From NCBI GenBank assembly GCA_040954595.2, contig CM082583.2:11346001-11410000 (forward strand): a stretch of DNA of 64,000 nt. The letters are read 5' to 3'. Below, one piece after another: positions 42,501 through 54,500 of this stretch. The translations under genes and the position numbers were made by a program. Numbering within the stretch: the stretch's first letter is position 1; each line of letters starts with the position of its first letter. The notes below the pieces were generated by a model, which searched no databases, was not told where the DNA came from, and was given only the letters and a program-made list of their open reading frames with translations. This stretch comes from Balanoglossus misakiensis (taxonomy: Eukaryota; Hemichordata).

Positions 42501-45500
42501 CGGCGCCAGTCTGCCCTGAATTCATCTTCAAATACATGTATTTGTTGTCAGGCAGAGTATCAGTCTAATATACTGACCCCAGTACATATTACATACACTG
42601 TGTTTCTTTGGCTTCATAATAGTTTAGTACACACAGCTTCAAGAAAAAATAGTGATAGACCACTGTGAATGACCCTTCACAACAACAAGGCTCCGCTCAG
42701 GTTCTGACACGGTTTGTGTCTTCAAATGCTGAAATTTAAAATTCCCACATGAAATAAACAAAAACAAGACCACGGGACGGCAACAGTTACTGTGATGTAG
42801 TTTCCTTTGTTTCTCTTCTTATCAAACGCTAATGTATTCAAAAATGATGATGCATTGTGGACAGGAAGCCGCCAATTTGTGGCGTGTGTTGAAACCTTGT
42901 TACTGAGATTATTATTTGTCAGAGTCAGTCGTATCTCTTTCATCTTATTCCAATTCTACTGGTCCTGGAGTGGCGTACGTGGGGGGTCAACAAGAAGTCA
43001 CTGTGCTCTTTCCTTCATATTTAAATTATTCAAGACCCAGAGATTTATTAAATATGCAAATTTATTTCTTGGCTACTTGGATTACTAATCAGTTTCAATG
43101 TAAGCTGCATGGCGCATCCCACGTCGTATGGAAAGAATAAAAAAAACATCGCCATATTGTCAGTCTGTCCCGATTTCATGGACACTGTATCCCTAACCCC
43201 TCTTCAAATATATTTGTCTCGTGTCCGCACTGTGGCACCTGCTTTATGGAAAATGTCATTGGAAGTGCCCGCCAGGTATGGTTTGATATGATAGCGGAAC
43301 CATTTACAGTGACTGTCATTCTAAAGAGAAGATTGGGTTGTTTTTTGTTCAACAAAAGCCCTGGAGTGTTGTCATGAAAGACACATGGCTTGGTATCAGT
43401 TTCACTTTGAGGGGTTCGGGAGGATTTTTTTAGCGGAGGAGTTGTCTTCCTTGTAGGGGATTGTTTTTCTGTGACTCAGATAACCCAGAATATCTAGATC
43501 GCAATCACTTACCAGTATGGTTGTGGATTTAACACAGTACAGCAGAACATGAAGTGTCTTTCCGGACCGGGTGCCTTTCCCAATCTGCTGTTTTTGCAAC
43601 TTTGTCAATTCAAGCTTGAAAACTTTATTCAGGCTATTGGTATCACAACTGTAACATAACCTCAGTTGAAAATTGATACTTGCATTCTGGTGTGTTGCCA
43701 ATAGCAACCATGGTGTAATCCTGTATAAATCTGAGCTCTGAATCAGAGTGATCATTAATTCAGATTTTCAAAATGTCACCACCGTGGATGAAACGCTAAT
43801 CTTCCAACTTCTCTTCCCAAGATTTGTGTGATCTGATAACCCCAACAGAATGAAATATTCTTTTCTATAATTCATAGACTTATTTTCACTCCAACTTCCA
43901 GGCCTCTTTAGTCGCCATGGATGCATGAAGTCCGGGTTGGGGTGGTAATGGATTGGGCTCTGTCGGATCCAATATAGTCGGCCATATTGGGTCACGTCAA
44001 TTTGTGCTCTGGTGAAATTCATTTTGTTATGAAAAGACACAAAATGCCAGTTGACCATTACGTTAGTTGAGAAGAATATTAAGTGTGTAAACAGTATTGA
44101 GTCAGACACGTGATGAAATTCATAATGTGTCCAAGTTTTCATGGCCATTGCTATATTTTACCATGTAAAATACCTAAACATGGCCGACTGTATTGATATG
44201 GGTTCACTGCACGATACTGTGGTTTTTACTGACAAGAATACGGCGACATTGCTGACCCCCTGGCTACCAGGTTTACATCACAGAATTCCTTGCGTTGATC
44301 AGAACAGATATATATTTCAGTGGCAGAGCTGTGGCAGTTGTTTGCGTAGACTCGGCCGGATTTCATGCTGATTTGATACATGGAGGAATTCAAAATCTAT
44401 CAGAAAATCGTTTGTTAGAGAAGCCGGTTTTGATTTTTTTCCCCTTTGAAATTTGGCCACATAAACTGATATTTGAGGCTAACTTGGATATCGTCGATAT
44501 GATCATGATTTGGCAAGGGTTTTTTTTGCACTAAAACTGTCAACACATTCCATTGCATTTTGTGTTCTAACGGTAATGTGCAGTTGCAACCCAGTGTGTT
44601 GCTCATTTTACTTTTGGAGAGAGAAAAAATGAAATTGCATTGTTTTTAAAGAAATTAATACTTAACCAGGTGAGACGTTAAAAATTTACAGCTTTTATTG
44701 ATGTATTGCTCTGAACTGAATTTAATGCTGCTTTCCATCTCCTGTTGCACTCTATTCACCCTCGTTTCATTGACACTGCTTACCTCCAGTGCAACAATGG
44801 TATGTCCCTCTCACCATGTAAATGCCAGTGCCTTATGCGTGGCTGACAGTTGCGGCGCGTGTTATCATCCATAATGAAGAGTCACCCAATCCAACCTGTG
44901 TCACCAGATACGCTTCGTTTGGAGACAGAGCCAGCCTCCTGTATCTCTGCTCGTTTCTGATTTAATGTCGAATTCTGCGTGATTTCATCGTCTTTTGGCC
45001 ATCACTTTTATCTTCGTCAGTCTACATGAATCATCAAGGCCTTATAGTACGTGTACTTTGAAATTGCAGTCTACCTGCATAAGCCATTGTCATCGCATTG
45101 ATCACCTCTGCTGGGCGTGCGTGTGTAGGTTTGTTTGGATTCATTGCCAGTAATATGTAGCGGTACTCCCACTAGTCATGGATGGATTAAGCTCACTTTG
45201 CATCAAGACGCCATCTGGAACCTGTCTTCTGGGATGATGCTGCCTTCTCATGGAAGGGTCCCCGATTGACAACCTCACCGGCTTCATTCCAGATGTAGCC
45301 GTTGGAGTAATATTCCTGCTGGCTATGTACCTCGTAGCTCACCATTTTCCTGTGGTAGATCTTGCCAAGTACACATATGCACATTACTATGGTAATATAC
45401 ATGTATCTTCCAGCGTTCGCTGTTTCTGTTCAAGGCTTTCCACACTTTGGCACATTTTTTTTGGTGCATCAATTTCCCGTTTATCGTCTGCCTGCTTCAG

Positions 45501-48500
45501 TTCAATTTCAGGTATCTAAAAACGGCAACTTGTTTGCCGTCAACCTTTGTAATGGCAAAACTGAGCCAACATATGATTTAACAGCCGGTTTTTATCATAA
45601 ATGCTGTCTGCACATATCAGCCAGCCAGGCAGCTTGCCTGGGTGTGTATTAATAGCATTTAGAGATTCAATCAAGAACCCCGCCCTCTGGGTAATTCCAT
45701 ACAAGAAAGCATACCCGGCCGTTGCCATGTTTCCGTGGCAACTGGACCTGCCCGTGAAAATAACGAGCTTTCAGCTTGCCGTCTCAACTGTGTGTGTGTA
45801 TCCCTAGAATGACCTCCATGACTCAACGAGCAGGTCAATGCAAACTACCATTTGGCCTTCAGTAGGATCAGTAGCAACGCTCCTCATTATTATTGCACGG
45901 TACATGTATATCAGCATTCATGTCTATATTGTAAGCAATCTCGCCCTTGCAATTTGATCTTCAACAAGCAATTCATTGGCTTGAAAAAAAAATTATCTGT
46001 TCAAAAATCAATTTAGTTTTAATTAGAACATCAGGGAGATAGCAACACTGGAGATCATAGTCATTAGTTTGCTGTTTTACATTTATTTTATTTCCCCCGA
46101 TAGAAATCAGCTAGATTTGTAAAGTAGGTTTTTAGAAGGTGCGAAGCCTCACATATGGTAGAGCCCAAGAATTAAAATATCACGCAGCCTCTGTGTGTAG
46201 GAGTGAATCTCTGTATAATTTCTCCAAGGCAGAGTCAGATATATCTGATGTATTATTCAGCCAGTTGTCAAATTTTAATTTATATACCATCTAAAAATAT
46301 AGGCCAATTCTCGAGTTTCTGACTTATATTTCTATAGATTTTATATCTGGCGGAAACAGGATCAATATCCCCACTGTATTCAGGTTTCCAAGTAAACCAC
46401 TTGTGCATTCTTAGCTTTCACTTCCATTATGAAATCATCTTTCCTTCTGCGTTGAAATGTCAAAGTTCACACCAAAGACTCCATCTTGTTTGTAAGTGAA
46501 AAATGAAGGTTTGAAAGAAAATATTGGATAGATTGTCAAATCTGTGTTGACAGCGAATTCGTACACAGTTTTGGATTTTAACTTTCCTTTAGGCCAAGCT
46601 GATCCCCAAATAAATACAATGAAAGTACGCTGTGTTTTTAAAAATTCAGTTATGCTATTTGATATCCCTGCCGTTTAAAACATTATACTCCCTTTGCAGT
46701 TGATATATTAGATTCACGTTGGTGCGTCCAGAAGCTTTTTAATCTGCATGTCTATTTTTAAATTAGTACAGGGAAAAAGGATTTGCAGAATGTAGTGCAA
46801 ATGACGTATTACAACCAGCGTTATTTGCTTTGGGTAAATACATGCGGAAATGTGAAATTTATACAACAAGGTCAAATGTATTTTTATTGTGATGCAGAGA
46901 TGTAAACTAGATGTGACAAAAGCAGAAAATATGTCTTTGTTCTGTGTTTCTTTGTCTCGGTTGCGGATAAAAGACATTAAAAATGTGATGTGAATGATGA
47001 CATATTAATGTTGAATACATGCATGGCCATTGGCCTTCATGTTGAAAAAAGCTGGAGGGTTGGAAAGCCTAACAAATGCTGGCAATGATATAGGCTGAAA
47101 ATGACTACTTGGGGACAATACTTGCAGATTAAAAACCGTCTTGTAAATTTAGGTTCAGTGCAGATTAAAATGCTTTGTATAAAATGTAGGTTCAATACAG
47201 ACAGATACAATTGTCAGTTTACTCACATATTGTAATAAAAATCAAACAAATCAGTCAAAACCACAAAAATTAGCCAATGTCAAAGTGTGGAATGTGTTCA
47301 CCTGTGTTGGTTACACTGATGTAACTACATGTTTAACGGGATATAACGCTAATCGTCTCTAATTAAGATACAGCCATATATGGTTATAAGGACATGTGTA
47401 AGTCTTCAATGACCTTTTGTGGGTAACACTTTTTTTACATGTGGCCACCCAGGTGAAAATCTGTGGGTGACTAGATCTCCAGTTTCCATGGCAACTGTGA
47501 TTAAATTTGCATAGGTGACTGTATACCATTAATACCCGAAGGGATATTTTCTGTATTTCATCTGAGTCTGCCAAGCAACACATTTCTCGTTCCTACTAGC
47601 AATAACAAATTGGTAAATTAACCGGGTTATATGGATTAACACTGGTTATCGCCATCCTCGTAGAAATAACGGTCGTACAGTGCTTTGCACCCAAAGATGA
47701 AGAACATCATAAAACGCTCTCCTGCTAAATCATTGCTGAACAACTGTTTGCATTTAGTATAAAGTTTCAATGTATTTAAAGTTCTATAATTTCAGAACAA
47801 ACAGCCTCATGCTGCAAAGTACACACTTGGTGAACCTGTGTACCAGACTCCCCATTTTTCGTTTTTTTTTTCAGCAATTAAACAAACAAAGGCATCAGTA
47901 AAAATTTCATGACGAGTTATAATTTTTCACATTTTCTTTTTGTTATTTTTTTAAAATTAGGAAGTGGACCATCTGAGCAGACGTCTGCAGCCAACAGACC
48001 GTCAAGTCAAACCTCGGTGAGGTCACTAACAGATGTGGGATATGAAGTCGCCGGTTTATCGGATAACGATGTAAGTATTATAAAATTGCACTGAGATTTT
48101 CTTTTAATATATGTAATTTATGAGCCCCCTTTTTTTCCTTTTCTGACCACCACAGCAAAGCTGTTTATACCCAACAGTTACTCAAGGGGATTCCATGGAA
48201 TGCTATGAGGTATCCATTGGTTGGTTGCCGGTTGTTTTCCTGCATTTTTGAAGTTCTTGGGAGTGACTTCCATTGATCAATATATGCTGCCCTCGTGCTG
48301 TTTGTGTTGCAGAAAATTAAAGTTTAAGTCTCCCATGTATAAATGTATTTTAAAAGCATTTTGGGCATTCTTTCGAGTTTGTAGGTTTGAGGTCGTAAGG
48401 TGAAAGGTTGAACTTTCAGGAAAGCATTATCTGTCAATAGAATATTCTCTCTGTTGAGGATAGGATTCAGAATGGAAGAAAATTGTTAAGATTTTATCTA

Positions 48501-51500
48501 CTTTGCACAAAATTCTGCTTAATTAGTGTTCACAAACATCTCTATGTGTTCAGGGCTGCTATAGTGTCCTTGTGAATTTTAAAAGTTGTTTACCAACAGT
48601 GCAGTATTGTGGTATAATTTTCATTGACGATTGTACATATGAATGCAGGCTGTATACGTAATTATTGCATTGAAAAAATAATGATATTGCATTCATTGAT
48701 ACTTTGGGTGTTTAGTTTCCATCATTTGATTTATAGCTCCAAGAGACAGAGACATAAATCTCCATGAGCAGAACCTTGGGAGATATGTCGGTGTTGTCAT
48801 GAAATATGAGAAGATGATAGCGTGAATATGTGTGGTTGATCAGCCGCTTGTCGTCGTCTGTAATGACTCCATTATCCGTACCAATAAATGCTAATCTCTA
48901 ATTCACTTATTCTGATCAGATGAATGCTGTCAACTTGTTTTGAAGAGAATCGGTCATGTTTTCACTGGCCTTGTTGAGGGTTTCTGCCGTAGTTTCTTTA
49001 ATCCTGTCCTGTTTGATAAGAGGTAACCCGTGGATTGTGTTCAGCTTTGATATCATGACAGTAATCCCCCCTCTGCCCAACAGAATCCCCAAATCCCCAC
49101 CCAAAGGATGAGTGGAACAGTCATTGCCACTTTTTTTGTCCTTTCTCTTTCAAGGAACTGGACAGCAGGCGACGCAGCCTGAGCCAGAGTTCAATGGACT
49201 CGGCCAGCGATGTCCTGTTGCCACAGCAACCACTTCACAAGCCGATTCAGAAGGCCGTGTCTGTAGGTGCCATTCACATGATGAAAGATGGAGAGCATGG
49301 TGAGTATTTGTTGAGGTCAGAGGTCACTGTGACCTCAAGCAGATTTTTATGGACACATTTGATACTTGTTCATTCAAGGTGATCGCATGCAGTTAATTCA
49401 GTACATGAAGCGAGCTTCACAGTCCTGTCCAGGGGAAAATGTATCGGGTACGTTTATCGGAGAATTTCTGGTGTGTACTGAAGACAGAGGCAGAAGGTGA
49501 ACCTCTTGAAGCACGGCTTTAAGTACCTCATGATGTTTGTGAAATACTTTCTCCATTTAGGGATAGGCATTGGAAATATTTTAAACTCCGGGAGGAAGAT
49601 AGAATATGAAAGGAAAACGGGTGAATTTGAAGTGTGGAGTTGGGTGGATACGATACACACATGAAATGCTGCAGTCTCCGGTCACTTTGTTCTTACCCAG
49701 GGTTATTATTTAAAAAATTTACAGGACACAGACAAGACAGCATTCTCTCTCAACCAGAAACAAAGAAAGAAAAAAGGTAGGTGTCCGAGAGATTGATGAA
49801 GGAAAGTGCCGAGGGCCTAGCTGTCTATCTTCTGCTAGGAATGGAATTTTGTCAGTGATGCTGTCCCCCCAAGACTGATATTGATGAGCTTCTCAAGTGT
49901 CGGCCATATTGTGTTACACAGAACTTTGATTGCCAAGTTATCGTGATGTGATGGACTTTACATGTATGTGCGTGTGTGTGTGTGTGTGTATATATATGTG
50001 TGTGTGAAGTTTGTGTGTGTATATATGTGTGTGCATATGGATAGATGGATGGATGGATATGTGTATGTGTGCGTGTGTGTATGTGCATGTGTTCATGTGC
50101 ATCGACTGTGTATGCAAAACCTGCTGCGCTGAGTACTAAAACTATTAACACTATTAACTTGAGTAAAGGCCAACTAAATGTACCATTCATTCTCTTGGGT
50201 GTTTCGGAGTGTTTTTCTCATTTTCATTGGAACTTCTTACATTACCAGTGTCTTCAGAAAATTAACTCATATCATTTGCTCTTCATCCTGGTCAAACATT
50301 TCAGCAGTTGACATGGTTTTGTTTTGTAATTTATGAAAATGAAAAAGACAAGTTTTCACACTGGCTTGCTGACATGCCCGTCAAGCTCCAAAATGAGTGT
50401 TGACCACACAAAAAACTGCCACTGCTAATGCTTTGATGTGTTAAATTTTGTAAATGTCTTTTTTCATTAATTAACCACTCCTTTCTGGTTCTATGGAGTT
50501 GTAGCCTGGATGTGCTCTGTGCTCAAATTCTGTTTGTGATCCGGTGTTGGTTGTTCTTACAGAACTGCTAAAGATTCACACCTTCTGTTGCAAGAATTAA
50601 TCAAACAACATGAGTAAGTCGCATTTCCTCTGCATGTGTGCTTTGTGGTTCTGCCATTTCATTTTAATTTTTGCCTCTCACACTGCATGACTGCAGATTA
50701 TTATTAATTTGTTTGTCCTGCACAACAAGTGATTTTTGTCTGCTCTCACATCCCCCACTCTTGCCATCGTCACTCCCTCATCGATCGAAGAGAAAGAAAA
50801 CAGGGAAGTTTGCAAGGTAAACCGTGTGATGGAACGTATCAAAATGGCCGCCTCATTCGTCTGTTTTGTTGTGTGTTTTTCATCTTCTCCAGTGAGGAAC
50901 AAGGCAGGGAGGAGGGGGAGGCAGCTGACGTGTACAGCGATGACTTGTACCAGAATTTCCTGCGTAGCAAGAAGAGAACCAAAGCCCGCATGTCGCTGAC
51001 AGAATTTCTCTGTGACCCCCGAAATTTTGACGGTAATGAGGAACAGCAGGTCACAGCCACTAGGCAAGGTTAGTTGATTTCAGTACTGTGTGATCATGTA
51101 GGTGTCTTGATAAATTCTGTCATTCTAACTTTAATGAATGACTTTGTCCCTTTAACAAATGCATCAATGAAGTGAATGGTATGGGTATTTGGATAAATAT
51201 TTTCCTGTACTCTTTTAAAATCAGCTGAACTGCTACAATCTACCAAAGGGGAAACTGAGAAGAAGTCAAGTTCTTTGAGCAGCAAGGCTTTCAATCTGTT
51301 CAGAATGCCAAGCACAAGACCAAGGAATAAGGATAAGGTAAATTATGATGCTATTTTTCCTATGCAGTATAGCAAAGGTTTCTGAGTCATACTGCAAGGA
51401 CACAGAATATACAGCCCTATCGTTGAAAGTCAATGGCATACCACATTTGATGAAATTCCTGAGTTTGAACTGCTTGACGAAGCGATTGTGGTCATTCTTT

Positions 51501-54500
51501 TAGATCCACTGAAATTTCTTCGCTAGATCAATTTATTCACAGCTGTGGTCTGGCATTTAAATCAAAAGGTGGGGCTGCTTGACATTTGACCCCTTTCCCT
51601 TTTTAAACCTCTCCCACATTCTTGGGGATATTGAGCCGAGTTTAGCCAGCAGATCTTGTGCCAGTGTGTGGGGAGTGTAAATCTGGGGGCGCTATTAATA
51701 GAAGCTTGTTTTTGTGGTGTTGTTTTACACGGACTGGTGATGTCTGTTTGTAATTGTTAATTTTTCTCCTCTGTGTTTCGCAGAGCAAGGACAAAGACAG
51801 CAAGAATAAGACAACTCATCAGTATATGGCGATATCGTTTTCCAACTCCACAAAGTGCGACTGTTGCGAGAAACCACTGGTGAATAAGGACGCCCTGCAG
51901 TGTCAAGGTGTGTGGCAACTTTAGCTTTAAAGGGACACAGGCAGTGCTGTTTAAAGGGACAAAGATATTGTTGGTATGCGCCCTGTGCTGCTCAATGCAA
52001 GTGATAAGGTCAAACCACTGGAATAAAATAATAGAATCCACTGAACGTTTATTAAAATATTAACTGTATTAATCAATGGTGGAAAGCTCTTACTAGATGT
52101 TGTCATAGAAATAGGCTTTTATTCACTTGTATATTAATTTGATTTGATGCGGGAAAGGATGTAATAATATTCAAAAATCTCCTTAAATAATTATGTGAAA
52201 TTTAACCTGCATGAGGAGCATGTTCGTGCTGACAGGCAGATTATCATGACCTTTGAAAACACACAAACGTTTTTATTACTTTGCTTGTATTTGACAATCC
52301 TTTAATTTATATTCTTGTAATGAGGAAAGGTCAACTAGCTGTAAAATTGTGTAATGGTAGAATATTATGATTAGAAAAGTTACTGCATTAATGACTCGCT
52401 TCCAGGAAATAAGTTCCAACAATTTTTGCCAGTAATTAATGTTCTCGGTTCTAAATGGTGGAAATTTGATATTCAGATATTTTTGGTTTGTACTTTGGCC
52501 CCTAAAATATCTGGTACATCGTAAACAGATATGCATTTTTTTGTAAAATATATTTGACTCGTTTTATTTATAGTTTTGTGCGATAACTTTGTCAATTTTC
52601 TGTCGTTCGCAGCGTGTCTGATCAATGTGCACAATAACTCATGCAAGGACAACATGGGTAATTGTTCCAAATTTGCCAAACACCTTAAGCAGCAGAAGAT
52701 TACAGCCAGCAGTTTCCGTGACAAGCTGTCAATAAACAAACAACACTCAGTCAGTATGACGGGTGAGTACATTCTGTCTGTAAAATTTTAGCATCCAGTT
52801 TATGAGTTTATCAGAAAGCAGGAATTTTGTAGCATCATTCCAATCATAAAAAACATTCACACTTTATATACCAGATTTCAACATTCAATCAATTCTTCTC
52901 ACTTTGTGTCCAAAATAAATTTAGATGCTGGTTAAAATATCAAAAACTTGAAAAGTCTAAAATTTGTTGTACTTATGTACTGAAAAGAATTTATTTTGCT
53001 ATTTTCACTGATTTACAATCCAATTTCAGCTCTTCAGACGTCACAGTCATTCAGTGTGAAGGACCGACCTCGATCTGTGCATATACCCATAAAGGCTGGG
53101 CAGAGTGTAAGTGAACTGTTTCAGAAATCAAGATTATCATGAGTTTTTATGTTTTTGAAAAGAGGGATATTGATGAAGCCTTCAATTTTGTTGTCATCGT
53201 GACAGGGTTATTTTTGCCCCGAGGTTAATAGAATTTTTTTGCCAGACTTATTAAAATTTGTAGCTCAGTGTTCAATGTGATTCAGCACCCATTTTCCTTG
53301 CATCAAATTATCCTGTTTTATTACCTTTATGATAGCCTGTAGTTGAGTGTGTACAAGTAACATCTAAATGCATTTAAAACATTTGCCTGACATCTATGTG
53401 GAATTTCTGTTCATCAGAACTCTCTACCGTCAAGCTACTCGGCCAGCAAACTTTCCTCATCTCCGGCAAAAACGAGCAGTCTTGGGTAAGTACAAGAGTC
53501 TGTGACAGATGTGTACAGCTTGTGAATAAAATGCATTTCTTCATATTACTGTACGTCCAAATTATATTCTGATGAATGCACGCAGAGAAATTTATCTGCC
53601 TCGCGTGTTTCTTACGAATTGTTACACTCAAACGCACATTGAGGTCAACGATGTTCCAAAATGGTGGATTTTGAAATAGAGGGTCAAAGGTCAACCCAAC
53701 ATCATGTATCCAATGATTGAGCATGAACAATAACATCATCTTTAATCTTGTTGACTGTAAAATACTCACAATCATTAGGACTATACTGCTGAATAATGAT
53801 GCAGGAACCTACTAAATCATGCTTTGTTCCGGTTGTCTTTCTTTAACATCATGTAGACTTTAATGCTCAACTTACAATCATCACCTTTATTGCTATCTAA
53901 ATCATCAATACACATACTAACATTTCTCTTGTGGTTCTTCCAAACTCTTCTCGTTTCTGTAATGTGTCTTCATGCTAATTTTCTTTGTCGTCTTACGTCA
54001 ACTCCACTGTCATTTTTCATTGTTCAATGGTGTAATGTAACACTCATCAATCATCCTAAATGAAAAGTTCCTGTTACCCTAATAATCAGTAAATTAATAC
54101 AACCTATCATTGGTTAAATCCATGATCAGCACCCAAGCATCCAAAACCAAAGTCCCTAACCCTAATACAATGTAGTATATAAGTTTTCAATTCTATAATT
54201 GTTATGTAGGTTTTCATCGATTAACTTAACTATCAGAGAATAACAATTATCACATTCATGATAATGATAATAATGCAGTAATTCCAGAAATGCTCATCCC
54301 CCCTCCCCCTCAAAAACATCCTCCGAAAAGTGCTTGTGTCAAACTAACATTTTCATAATGAGTCTATAGTGCAAGGGTAAAACAAAACAGAGTCATTGGA
54401 TACATCAATGTGGATTGCAAATCTGGAAAAAGCGTTTATATTTTTTTTGCATGTATTATCTTTTCTTTTATTTCAAGGAATTGCTTTACAACCAATCTTT

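Larger units (their letters stand above)
41234..47960 (+). other. intron 11, candidate promoter-bearing intron
   Basis: 6.7 kb, the longest intron seen, phase 1. Contains three ATG-to-donor frames ending in phase 1 (42308, 44180, 45250). The stretch 45400-47950 is AT-rich and shows nothing recognisable. Confidence 0.75.

Noticed and set aside
43768-44148. 126-codon open frame on the - strand in intron 11
   Set aside because: No coding bias and no homology that I recognise.
50678-51067. 129-codon open frame on the - strand
   Set aside because: Antisense shadow of exon 16, whose + strand reading fits the gene by phase and splice sites.
53374-53775. 133-codon open frame on the - strand
   Set aside because: Partly antisense to exon 21; no recognisable protein.
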